Positions 8,372 through 16,805 of a stretch of DNA of 64,000 nt are shown in pieces. Position 1 is the first letter of the stretch. The number at the start of each line of letters is the position of its first letter. The notes under the pieces were generated by a model that ran no database searches, was not told the origin of the DNA, and worked only from the letters and a program-made list of their open reading frames with translations. The stretch comes from NORP240 sp965222175 (GTDB taxonomy: Bacteria > Pseudomonadota > Gammaproteobacteria > Pseudomonadales > Pseudohongiellaceae), in assembly GCA_965222175.1 (NCBI GenBank), contig OZ244938.1, positions 682,001-746,000 on the forward strand. Reading direction: 5' to 3'. Both the position numbers and the translations under genes were made by a program.

Positions 8372-10729
8372 ATGCTTCGCACCCTGCTGCTCATCCTGTT
8401 GCTGTTACCCCTGGGGTTGACTCTCATTTATGACGCCGACAGCCACCTGTTGCGCCTGCTGGGTGCGGGCCTGGCACAGGTATTGGTTTTCTGGCTGATT
8501 CTCACCATCCTGCAGTCCGGAAATCGCAAAGCGCATCCGCTAACTCGCTTGACTGGCGTCCTGCTGTTCGTGGGTTGCGGCCTGTTTCAGGTATTGCGCC
8601 TGGTTTCTTTCTATTTTCAGGGCGAATCCTTCAATCAGCGTTTTTTCTTTCATTTCAATATCGATTCACTGACGGAAGCGGGCGCTGCTTACCTGGTTCT
8701 ACAGCTCTGTGTCGCTGTCTATCTGCTGACACTTGGCGCCTTTTCCTGGTACGTTCTTGGCAAGCACCGATCGTCAGCGGCGCTCTCGCCGACCCCGGCC
8801 AAACCGGCGGCACTGGTGGTGGCGCTACTGTTGCTGCTGGTCATTGAACCCGATCTGTCAGCCATGCTGAAGTGGCGTTACCAGAACACTACCGCCGAGG
8901 AACTGCTGCTTTCCCGGATAGACTGGGAAGCGCTGGATCTGAATCGTCAGGCACTGGTTCAGGAAGGTGAAAACTATAGTGCCGGCAAAAATCTCGTGCT
9001 GGTTTACCTGGAGAGCCTCGAGCAGACCTATTTTGACCAGGAGCGTTTTCCCGGCCTGGTACCCAACCTCACCGAGCTTCGTGAGGAGGCGCTGAACTTC
9101 ACTTCAATGCGCCAGATCGCGGGTACCGGCTGGACCGTGGGGGGAATAGTCGGCAGCCAGTGTGGTGTGCCCTTGTTGACCAGTCTCGACAGCGTCGGTA
9201 ACGATCTGCTGCAGAACGGTTTTCTCAACGAAGCCCAGTGCCTGGCCGATGTGCTGGCGGCAGCGGGATACCGGCAGGACTTCATGGGTGGCGCTTCCAC
9301 CGAGTTCGCCGGCAAGGGCAGTTATCTGCGACAACATGGGTACGACCGTGTCCAGGGGCGTGAAGAACTTCTGCCTCTCATCCCCGATCCTGCCTACCTG
9401 TCCGGCTGGGGACTGTATGACGATGACCTGTTTTCCCTTGCTGTCCGGCGTTTTCGAGAGCTGGGGGAAAATGGCCAGCCATTCAACCTGACCCTGCTGA
9501 CCCTGGACACCCATCACCCCGATGGCGAAGCGTCACGCAGCTGCGCGCCCTATGAGGCCATCGACAACTCGATTCTGCACGCGGTCCACTGCACGGACTT
9601 TCTGCTGGGCAGATTCATTCAGGCCCTGCAGCAGGAAGCCGCCTGGTCCGACAGCCTGGTGGTTCTGTTCAGCGATCACCTGGCCATGCGTAATGCCGCC
9701 CAGGGCTTCTATCCACCGGATGAGCAGCGGAAGCTTTTTTTCAGCGTGCTGAACGCCGGGCGCCGCGGTGATATCAGCAGGGCCGGGACACACCTGGACG
9801 TGGCACCGACGATCCTGTCCCTGCTTGGCATCGATCCGCCGCCGCAGTTCCTGGCAGGAGCAAACCTGCTGGCCGCGGATCCCCAGCCGGAGGTGCCAGC
9901 CGACCAACCCGAGCGTCTGAATGTCCTGGCCGCCATCAACACCCGGCTGCTGACGGCGACGGAAAGTGTCTGCGCCAGTGAAGTCCTGCTGGAGTTGCGC
10001 GATGACCGGCTGCTGGTTGGTGGCCATCCGGTTACACTTTCCCAGGAGGGCAATCGTACCGACGTGATGCCCCTGGCCAGCAGCCACGCGCTGCTGGTGG
10101 TCCTGCGGCCCGATGGCTCGGTGTCTCTTACCCTCAGCGTGGACCATGTTGACCTGTCCCGGGTGCTCTATCAGCTGCGCGACGAAGTGATGCTGGTGGT
10201 GGGCCGCAATACCGGCATTATCAGCAGGCTGACGCCGGCGACAGTGCCCGCGGATGCCCTTGTTGCCTTGATGGGTAGAACCGAGATCAACGTACTCGGC
10301 GTATTTGCCACGCTGCCGGAATTGCGGGTAACGGAGCCGCGGTGCGACGACCTGCTGGCCCGCGCGTCGATAGCCGATCTGCCGTCCGCCTGGCCCGGAC
10401 CTGCCGATCTGTGTCTGAATTTCAATCCGGCTATCGACAACAGGCTGGACCCGGTCAGCGGGACTATCGAGCTGGGCGACGTGGTTATGGATGATCTGCT
10501 CTACCGAGCGCAGCTTGCTCCGCTGGGCAACGAACGTTACCGGGGCAGGATCGTGGAAGCCAGGGGAGCTGTCGATCCCGGCACAGTTACCGAGTGTCAT
10601 GCCCTGATGGAGGACCGGGTCCTGTATATCCCCCAGCTCAGCAATGAAAACCGGTATCAGTCATTAGTGCTGGAAACAGTACCCGACCAGGACCTGGTTT
10701 TCTCCCTGGTGGAGAAAGCGGACCTGTAA
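8372..10729 (+). CDS. opgB: OpgB-like phosphoglycerol transferase (alkaline phosphatase/sulfatase superfamily)
   Basis: Inner-membrane protein of 785 residues with about five N-terminal helices (residues 3-20, 28-48, 60-82, 104-128, 145-160) and a large periplasmic metal-dependent catalytic domain. Active-site landmarks are NLVLVYLESLEQTY (metal-binding Glu214), the nucleophile region GTGWTVGG (Thr255), FMGGAS..FAGKG..L..HGYD, TLDTHHPDG, and LFSDHLAMRN (Asp435-His436). This order and the size match MdoB/OpgB, which moves phosphoglycerol from phosphatidylglycerol onto osmoregulated periplasmic glucans; lipoteichoic acid synthases share the fold but are shorter. About 240 C-terminal residues form a further domain. 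No glucan synthase (opgGH) is visible in the window, so the symbol is by similarity only. Confidence 0.8.
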   Translation: MLRTLLLILLLLPLGLTLIYDADSHLLRLLGAGLAQVLVFWLILTILQSGNRKAHPLTRLTGVLLFVGCGLFQVLRLVSFYFQGESFNQRFFFHFNIDSLTEAGAAYLVLQLCVAVYLLTLGAFSWYVLGKHRSSAALSPTPAKPAALVVALLLLLVIEPDLSAMLKWRYQNTTAEELLLSRIDWEALDLNRQALVQEGENYSAGKNLVLVYLESLEQTYFDQERFPGLVPNLTELREEALNFTSMRQIAGTGWTVGGIVGSQCGVPLLTSLDSVGNDLLQNGFLNEAQCLADVLAAAGYRQDFMGGASTEFAGKGSYLRQHGYDRVQGREELLPLIPDPAYLSGWGLYDDDLFSLAVRRFRELGENGQPFNLTLLTLDTHHPDGEASRSCAPYEAIDNSILHAVHCTDFLLGRFIQALQQEAAWSDSLVVLFSDHLAMRNAAQGFYPPDEQRKLFFSVLNAGRRGDISRAGTHLDVAPTILSLLGIDPPPQFLAGANLLAADPQPEVPADQPERLNVLAAINTRLLTATESVCASEVLLELRDDRLLVGGHPVTLSQEGNRTDVMPLASSHALLVVLRPDGSVSLTLSVDHVDLSRVLYQLRDEVMLVVGRNTGIISRLTPATVPADALVALMGRTEINVLGVFATLPELRVTEPRCDDLLARASIADLPSAWPGPADLCLNFNPAIDNRLDPVSGTIELGDVVMDDLLYRAQLAPLGNERYRGRIVEARGAVDPGTVTECHALMEDRVLYIPQLSNENRYQSLVLETVPDQDLVFSLVEKADL

Positions 10730-10815
10730 GCTGCCTGCCGGCACCAGGTGTCCCGCAACCCGGGTTGATACCACGACCAGCAACTGCCCGGGATGTCCCG
10801 GCCGTCCTGCAGTGG

Positions 10816-11466
10816 TCAGGAACCCACGGCGACGATTTCCAGCTCCACCCGCCGGTTCTGTGCCCGACCGGCCTCGGTGTCATTGCTGGCCACGGGCTGG
10901 TCCGGACCCACGCCCTGGGTGATAATACGATTCTGGTCGATTCCCCGGGCAGCCAGGTAGTTGCCGACACTGCGTGCCCGCCGATCGGACAGACCGTAGT
11001 TGTAATCCCGCGCACCGGTGGCGTCGGTGTGGCCGGTCACCCGGATGCGCGTGTCCGAGTACTTGTAGAGGATCTCACCTACTGAATCCAGCACCGGGTA
11101 GAAGTTTTCCCGGATGGTATAGTCGTCGGTGGGGAAGGTCACGTTGCCGGGCATGACCAGTTCCAGTTCGTCGCCATTGCGGACAACCTGGACTCCGGTA
11201 CCCGCCAGTTGCTCGCGCATCTCCTGTTCCTGGGCATCCATGTAGGCGCCGACCCCGGCGCCGATTGCCCCGCAGCCAAGTGCCGCATTACGTGCGCGCT
11301 GGCCACTCTCGGCAGCCCCGATCAAGCCGCAGACCACGGCTCCGGCAGCACCGTACTGGACAGCGCGACTGGTCTGCTGTTGCCCCGTGTAGGGGTTCAT
11401 GGTGGTACAGCCGTTGAGGGTAACCACGGCAAGCACTGCGGCCAGCCTGATCCTGTAAGTTGACAT
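10816..11466 (-). CDS. OmpA-family peptidoglycan-binding lipoprotein
   Basis: The start at 11466 is chosen because it gives a clean lipoprotein signal (MSTYRIRLAAVLAVVTLNGC, lipobox LNGC) with GGAGT just upstream; an in-frame ATG 9 codons earlier lacks both. The mature protein has a glycine-zipper segment (VQYGAAGAVVCGLIGAA and GCGAIGAGVGAYMD), then an OmpA C-terminal domain from about residue 115. It contains 'RVTGHTDATGARDYNYGLSD' and 'RRARSVGNYL', the conserved Asp and Arg that bind diaminopimelate in peptidoglycan, and ends 'QNRRVELEI'. Likely an outer-membrane lipoprotein linking the membrane to the cell wall. It is convergent with the OpgB-like gene. Confidence 0.9.
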   Translation of the reverse strand: MSTYRIRLAAVLAVVTLNGCTTMNPYTGQQQTSRAVQYGAAGAVVCGLIGAAESGQRARNAALGCGAIGAGVGAYMDAQEQEMREQLAGTGVQVVRNGDELELVMPGNVTFPTDDYTIRENFYPVLDSVGEILYKYSDTRIRVTGHTDATGARDYNYGLSDRRARSVGNYLAARGIDQNRIITQGVGPDQPVASNDTEAGRAQNRRVELEIVAVGS

Positions 11467-12262
11467 AGTTGACTCCAATTCAAGGTTAACCATTGGGATC
11501 CGGGTCGACGGAACAGTTTGTGGCGATCCGAATGTGCACAGTTCCCTCCCTACCGGAGATTTGTCAGTCCGGTGACGCGGAAGTTCCCTGATCCCGTCTT
11601 AATAACATCCGTTGCGTAATAAAAGTTCACGGTAACAAGGTATCAGGCCATCTCGTTGTAGCACGTTATAGAGCGCAGACACTGCTGTCCACGGGGAAAT
11701 CGCCAGTGGGATTGAAAATGCTGCTCAGGTCACCCTTTATTCAGGGTTCGGTGCTACCTGGAAACCCTCAGGGAATACCTTCAGGGGAAAACCGAAGTGG
11801 GCCACTGCCGGGCGCTGCGTACCAGCTGCTTCAGACCAGGCGTTTCAGGATCCGCCACGTCAGGATCAGGCGATTCAAAATTGGTGCATGGTGAACCGGG
11901 ATGGTTCATCGTGGCTGGCGTTTCCCGCCAGTGCACTGCATTCCTGGTCTGAATCCGGCTTCGCCGGCCGCTTAGATCGTGACAAATTCCCGGCAAACGT
12001 GTCCCGGACGGCAATCCGGAGTCAAACAGGCCCACCATCAAAAATTCTGGCACGGCAATTGCTGCGTAAGTCCGCGAAGGGTTTTCAACCGAAGGAAAAT
12101 CGAAACACTAAGTCAACAGACTGAACTTAAGGAACCATTCTTAGAAACTTTTCTTGGAAACCTTCCTTGGGTTAACGATTGAATTGCTGCCTTTATTCTA
12201 AAAACCACAGTGGCAGGCGTCGGTTTTTATTGTCATGACTATTCATGAGGAGGCATTGCATC
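11467..12262. other. 796-bp intergenic region
   Basis: No convincing coding frame was found on either strand. The stretch separates two divergent genes and should hold both promoters. The only site I can name is a sigma-54-type promoter at 12048-12063. There are runs of AAGGAACC-like sequence near 12129 and an AAAAACC/GGTTTTT pair near 12200, not strong enough to call a terminator. Confidence 0.5.
12048..12063 (+). promoter_or_regulatory. Sigma-54 (RpoN) type promoter
   Basis: TGGCACG-GCAA-TTGCT matches the -24/-12 consensus TGGCACG-N4-TTGCW exactly, with the invariant GG and GC in correct spacing. It points toward the gene starting at 12263, leaving a leader of about 190 nt. An enhancer-binding activator would be needed; none is encoded in the window. 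A chance match cannot be excluded. Confidence 0.5.
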
Positions 12263-13732
12263 ATGGTATTTCTGTCACATCTGTCGCGCGCCTGTCCGCG
12301 ACGACCCCGGCTCGCCAATTCCTGTCCCGGTAAGAAGGGATTTCTCGCTGCGCTGATACTTGCGCTTGTTTCCCCGGGCCTTTCCGGCAGTGATTTCCAT
12401 ACATTGCAGCTGGAGATCGCCGCACAGCGGGATGTAGTTCGGGATCTCGAGAGTCGATTTAATCGCATCGATCATCGATTGCTGGAACCACTTCTGTCCC
12501 TAGCCAGGGTGCAGTCAGAAGCCAACAGGTTCGACGATGCGGAATCGACAATTGACCAGGCCCTGCGGGTCGTGCGCGTCAGGGATGGCCTGTACACTCC
12601 CGCACAATATCCGTTATTGGAACAGGCAGTCGATAATAACATTCGCCGCGGCTCCTGGTATGCGCTGTCCCAGGACCTGGAGCATCTGCGCTGGTTGTAT
12701 TTCGATCAGTTTGAAGGCAGTGTCGATGACCAGGTACAACGCCTCATGTGGCTCAGCAGTATCTACCAGCTTGGTGCCTTTCGCGACCTGCCCCACCGCC
12801 GGGTGGAACACCTGAAAGGTGCAACAGGCGTCAACGAACTGGCCGCCAGGCTGGCGAACCAGGACGAAGGGCTGAGCCTGGAGAACAGGATTCAGGCCAT
12901 GTATGCCCTGGCGCTGCAGTACCAGGTCGAAGCCAAGGGAATACTTTCCGGTGGCGAGTTCAGCCTGTCGATTCGAAGTCACCAGCCGGAATCCGGCAAA
13001 GTGGACCGGCGGAAGCTGGCGTTGCGGAAACGCTATATCTACGGGCTGCGCCTGTTGAAATCCATCAGGGATGCCATTCAGCTTGAATTGCCGGACGACG
13101 TCGAAGCCCTGATCATGGCAGACCTCGGTATTGCCGACTGGCACCTGCAGTTCGATCGTGGGGAAGCCTTCGACCACTACTCGCACATCTATCAGAGTAT
13201 GGTTGAGGCAGGCTTTCCAGTCGACAGGATAGACACGTACTTTGGCCGACCAGTGAGTCTCCCGCGACCGACCCTGGCATTGAACCTGGATGACGCATTG
13301 GCGGATCAGCAGGCCGACACCAGTGAGCCGCTTACCCTGCTGGAAAAATCATCCAGTTTCCCCGGGCTGGTTGAGCAACTGCTGCCTGGCGCCATTCCCC
13401 GGAGTTCAAGCGTACGCAGATTCGACCGCATCGGAGCCAGGGTCAGCCTTGAACCCCGGTCCGGTTCCCGGCACTGGCTGGCGGGCACTTACCGGACAAC
13501 CCTGGGGACAGCGACAACAGTTGAATTTCTCGCGCCGGCGGACGGGAGCGGGGCAGCAGATCAGGTCCCGCACCTGAAGAAACTCGAGAAGAATCTTCGG
13601 GAACTGCACTTTCGACCCGTGCTGCTTAACGGCGAACTGCGATCGTCGGACGTGGCGATACAGTACCTGGTGCGGCGTAACGAATGGACCCGTGAAATCA
13701 GCCTGGAGGGTAATCTTGTCGGACAGCTCTAG
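12263..13732 (+). CDS. Secreted or anchored helical-repeat (TPR-like) protein of unknown function
   Basis: The ATG at 12263 is preferred over 12245 because AGGAGG lies at 12248-12253. The 489-residue product has a basic N-terminus and one hydrophobic segment (GFLAALILALVSPGLSG), a signal peptide or anchor. The body is helical with TPR-like units, for example 'LEPLLSLARVQSEANRFDDA' followed by 'ESTIDQALRVVRVRDG'. The last 60 residues (HFRPVLLNGELRSSDVAIQY) resemble the C-terminal domain of TonB/energy-transducer proteins, where 'RPALRNGKPV' and a beta strand are usual. A periplasmic scaffold is plausible. I do not recognise a named family. Confidence 0.75.
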   Translation: MVFLSHLSRACPRRPRLANSCPGKKGFLAALILALVSPGLSGSDFHTLQLEIAAQRDVVRDLESRFNRIDHRLLEPLLSLARVQSEANRFDDAESTIDQALRVVRVRDGLYTPAQYPLLEQAVDNNIRRGSWYALSQDLEHLRWLYFDQFEGSVDDQVQRLMWLSSIYQLGAFRDLPHRRVEHLKGATGVNELAARLANQDEGLSLENRIQAMYALALQYQVEAKGILSGGEFSLSIRSHQPESGKVDRRKLALRKRYIYGLRLLKSIRDAIQLELPDDVEALIMADLGIADWHLQFDRGEAFDHYSHIYQSMVEAGFPVDRIDTYFGRPVSLPRPTLALNLDDALADQQADTSEPLTLLEKSSSFPGLVEQLLPGAIPRSSSVRRFDRIGARVSLEPRSGSRHWLAGTYRTTLGTATTVEFLAPADGSGAADQVPHLKKLEKNLRELHFRPVLLNGELRSSDVAIQYLVRRNEWTREISLEGNLVGQL

Positions 13733-13927
13733 AGCCAGCGGCGCGGTGGTTTGCACCACGCCACCGGCTGGGTGGAACGCGGCGATATGGAAGCCCCTTC
13801 GCTTGAGGCCTGTCGGTCGCCATTGCGCTGTTGTCGCAGCTTGGCAAGGGCGATGGCCATTTACCTGGGCACGACGCCTTGCAGTGACGCCCGACAGACT
13901 CCCGCAGAGCACTTTCAGAATTGATAA

Positions 13928-13938
13928 GAGGTTCCTTA
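13928..13938. repeat. Dispersed GAGGTTCCTTA repeat, copy 1
   Basis: One copy of an 11-bp word that recurs at 56382, 56395, 57493, 62092 and 62107, often just after a stop codon. Here it overlaps the end of the low-confidence minus-strand ORF. It resembles the terminal repeat of the IS5-type element at 40715-41868 (GAGGTTCC). Confidence 0.4.
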
Positions 13939-14490
13939 ACGCTTGCGGGCGGCCTGCCGCTGTCGCTGGCCTTTTTCCCGACCGCTGATCTCACCGTCGC
14001 GCCGCAGCAGGTTATTGATATGTGCCACACAGCTGACGTACTGGCCGTGATTGCGCGCCTGTTCGGTGCATTCGTCATAGGGATCGGTTTCATCGGCTCC
14101 CACCATCTCTAAGGGGCCCGCCCCGGTGAGATCGTTCTGTAGCAGGATGTAAGCGTCCATAAAATCTGCAGCCAAACCGTCCTCGCTGACCTCCGCCAGC
14201 AGCTCTCCTTTGGCACCGAACAGCCAGAAGGAAACACGGGTCACTGCATCGATGAACAGGGCGCTGGACCAGCTTTCAGGCTGGCCTGCTCCCGGGGAAA
14301 CCGGCCCGGTCGGAACCAATACCCTAACGGCATCCAGGACCGGCAGCAATCCGGTACAGGGTTGAAACGTGCTCCAGGTCACAGGCTGTGGAACTATTGG
14401 GTACCCCACCGTCTTCCGGCGCCGACGGGGTTTTGCATCCCGGACTGTCTGCCGAGACCCGCAACAGGGCAGAAAATAAGCGATTTCCAT
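13936..14490 (-). CDS. Possible secreted-domain protein, start uncertain
   Basis: The C-terminal third looks genuine: a strand-rich piece (FWLFGAKGELLAEVSEDG) and a cysteine-containing helical motif (DECTEQARNHGQYVSCVAH followed by INNLLRRDGEISGREKGQR). This last motif, NHGQYVSCV.....L...G.I....KG, is common near the ends of bacterial secreted proteins. The N-terminus is unclear. The longest frame begins at 14637, over the ribosome site of the divergent permease gene, which is unlikely; 14490 is an in-frame ATG but gives no signal peptide. The gene may be truncated at its 5' end. Confidence 0.4.
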   Translation of the reverse strand: MEIAYFLPCCGSRQTVRDAKPRRRRKTVGYPIVPQPVTWSTFQPCTGLLPVLDAVRVLVPTGPVSPGAGQPESWSSALFIDAVTRVSFWLFGAKGELLAEVSEDGLAADFMDAYILLQNDLTGAGPLEMVGADETDPYDECTEQARNHGQYVSCVAHINNLLRRDGEISGREKGQRQRQAARKR

Positions 14491-14642
14491 GTCACAACGC
14501 GTTGAATTATGGCAATATTCCGTGCTGGGGCATGGCAGTGGCAGCGCAGGTTCGAATTGCACCCTGCCTGCTACCCGCCAGGGATCCGGAATGACAGAAC
14601 AATCAGAAACAAAAGCAAGCGAGGAGGGGTCAGTCAACAGCC

Positions 14643-15653
14643 ATGCGTGACTATTTTATCCGGCGTCTGCTGCTGATACCCCCGACCCTGCTGGGCATCA
14701 CCATTATCGTATTTATCATTACCCGCCTGGTTCCCGGAGGCCCCATTGAGCGGGCCATCATGGAGGCGCAGCTGGCGGGTGGGCAGACTTCTGTCGCCGG
14801 GCAGAACATGGCTCTGTCCGAGGCGCAACTGGACCGCCTGCGGGAGTACTACGGTTTCGACAAGCCGGTACTGCAAAGCTACGTGGAGTGGGTGGGCAAG
14901 GTCGTTCGCGGCGACCTGGGAACTTCCTACCGGTTCAACCAGCCGGTATGGGATGTTATCGCCAGTCGATTTCCAGTGTCGCTCTATTACGGCCTGATTA
15001 CGCTGGTCATCACCTACCTGGTCTGTATACCGCTGGGTGTGCTGAAGGCGATCAAGCACAAGACCATTGTCGATAATTTCACTTCCATACTGATTTTTAT
15101 CGGTTACGCCGTGCCCGGCTATGCCCTGGGTTCCCTCCTGCTGCTTTACTTTTCAGTACGCCTCGAGTGGTTTCCCATGGGCGGGTTCGTCAGTCTGCAG
15201 TTCGACGACATGAGTTTCTGGGGGAAGGCCCGGGACCTGCTGTCCCACTCCGTGCTGCCGCTCATCTGCTACCTGGTGGGCAGCTTCGCCCTGGTAACGC
15301 TGCTGTTGAAAAACCACCTGATGGATAACCTGGCGTCCGACTACATCAGGACAGCCGTTTCCAAGGGCGTATCGTTTCGCAAGGCGGTGACCCGGCACGC
15401 ACTGAGAAACTCGCTGATCCCCATTGCCACCACCTTTGGTCAGAATATCGTGCTGCTGGTTTCCGGCTCGTTTCTCATCGAGACCATTTTCGATATCAAC
15501 GGTTTCGGCCTGCTGGGCCTGACATCGATAATCGATCGTGATTACCCGGTGGTCATGGGCGTGGTGTTCCTGGCCAGCCTGCTGCTGCTGGTAGGCAATA
15601 TCATCTCCGACATCCTGGTGGCTCTGGTCGATCCACGCATAAGGTTTAACTAG
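14643..15653 (+). CDS. YejB-like peptide ABC transporter permease
   Basis: Permease of 336 residues of the oligopeptide/microcin C (YejB) group. It shows 'RRLLLIPPTLLGITIIVFII', then 'RLVPGGPIERAI', a long first periplasmic segment typical of YejB ('LREYYGFDKPVLQSYVEW'), the EAA loop (DYIRTAVSKGVSFRKAVTRH) and the terminal 'LVDPRIRFN'. A GAGGAGG ribosome site lies at 14621-14627, somewhat distant. It opens the second peptide-importer operon. In E. coli the YejABEF system imports peptide antibiotics and peptides; the substrate here is unknown. Confidence 0.9.
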   Translation: MRDYFIRRLLLIPPTLLGITIIVFIITRLVPGGPIERAIMEAQLAGGQTSVAGQNMALSEAQLDRLREYYGFDKPVLQSYVEWVGKVVRGDLGTSYRFNQPVWDVIASRFPVSLYYGLITLVITYLVCIPLGVLKAIKHKTIVDNFTSILIFIGYAVPGYALGSLLLLYFSVRLEWFPMGGFVSLQFDDMSFWGKARDLLSHSVLPLICYLVGSFALVTLLLKNHLMDNLASDYIRTAVSKGVSFRKAVTRHALRNSLIPIATTFGQNIVLLVSGSFLIETIFDINGFGLLGLTSIIDRDYPVVMGVVFLASLLLLVGNIISDILVALVDPRIRFN

Positions 15654-15664
15654 CGGTCGTATTG

Positions 15665-16738
15665 ATGGCATTGATGAGACTCAATCCCCAGACAGTCAAA
15701 AAGCTGCGACGCTTCCGCGAAATCAAGCGAGGCTATTACAGCTTTGTCATCCTGATGACGTTCCTGGTTCTGAGCCTGTTTGGAGAACTGCTGGTAAATA
15801 ATCGCGCCATTGTTGTAAGTTACGAAGGCGAGCTGTATTTCCCGACCTATTCGGCGTTTCACCCGGGCACGGACTTTGGCCTGAGTTACCCTTACGAAAC
15901 CAACTACCGCGAACTGCAGCAGCACTTTCAGGAAACCGGCTCTGACAACTGGGTGCTGATGCCACCGGTACCTTACAGTCCGTTTGAGAATGACGCGAGT
16001 ACCGGCATATTCCGCCCTGAGCCACCCAGCCTGGACAACAGGCACTACCTCGGTACAGACACGACAAGTCGCGATATTCTCGCCAGGCTTTTTTACGGCA
16101 CGCGGATCGCCCTGGTGTTTGCCCTGGGATTCATGGCGTCCGTGTACCTGATCGGTGTCATGGTGGGATGTGCCATGGGCTATTTCGGCGGTGTCTTCGA
16201 TATTATTTCCCAGCGCCTGATCGAGATATGGAGCAATATCCCCTTTCTCTACATGGTGATAATAGTCTTTTCAGTGATACCTGATGCCTTTACGGTAACC
16301 ACGCGTATATTGATTCTGCTGCTGGTGATGGTGCTTTTTTCCTGGACCTCGATGACTTACTACATGCGGACCGAGACTTACAAGGAAAAAGTGCGGGACT
16401 ATGTGTCGGCGGCACGCATCATGGGCGCATCCAACAGCCGGATCGTGTTCCGGCACATATTGCCCAACGTCCTGGCAACACTGGTGACTTTCATGCCCTT
16501 CACCATCGTATCGGCAATTTCCGCAATCACTGCCCTGGATTTCCTTGGCTTTGGACTGCCACCACCCACTCCCAGCCTCGGTGAATTATTGAAGCAGGGC
16601 ACCCAGACGCTGCGCACGGCCCCGTGGATCGTGATGTCGGCGTTCGGCACCCTGGTAGTTCTTCTGACCCTGGTAACATTTATCGGTGAAGCGATCAGGG
16701 AATCGTTCGACCCGAAGAAATTTACAATCTACAGGTGA
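15665..16738 (+). CDS. YejE-like peptide ABC transporter permease
   Basis: Partner permease of 357 residues. The ATG at 15665 follows the upstream stop by a few bases; a TTG at 15662 is in frame but less likely. The first helix (residues ~24-42) leads into a periplasmic segment with 'FPTYSAFHPGTDFGLSYPYE', characteristic of YejE, then 'YLGTDTTSRDILARLFYGTR', the EAA loop (DYVSAARIMGASNSRIVFRH) and the end 'SFDPKKFTIYR'. It forms the channel with the YejB-like subunit. Confidence 0.9.
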   Translation: MALMRLNPQTVKKLRRFREIKRGYYSFVILMTFLVLSLFGELLVNNRAIVVSYEGELYFPTYSAFHPGTDFGLSYPYETNYRELQQHFQETGSDNWVLMPPVPYSPFENDASTGIFRPEPPSLDNRHYLGTDTTSRDILARLFYGTRIALVFALGFMASVYLIGVMVGCAMGYFGGVFDIISQRLIEIWSNIPFLYMVIIVFSVIPDAFTVTTRILILLLVMVLFSWTSMTYYMRTETYKEKVRDYVSAARIMGASNSRIVFRHILPNVLATLVTFMPFTIVSAISAITALDFLGFGLPPPTPSLGELLKQGTQTLRTAPWIVMSAFGTLVVLLTLVTFIGEAIRESFDPKKFTIYR

Positions 16739-16805
16739 GATAATCGGAGTGAATTACGGTCTTTTATTCCCACGCGCCAAACGTAACTTCAGGAGAGACT
16801 GGCAC

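Noticed and set aside
10757..10768. CAACCCGGGTTG palindrome as operator or terminator
   Set aside because: Short, no T tract and no second copy; not enough to call.
14491..14637. N-terminal extension of the minus-strand ORF ending at 13936
   Set aside because: It would overlap the leader and ribosome site of the divergent permease gene and has no signal peptide.
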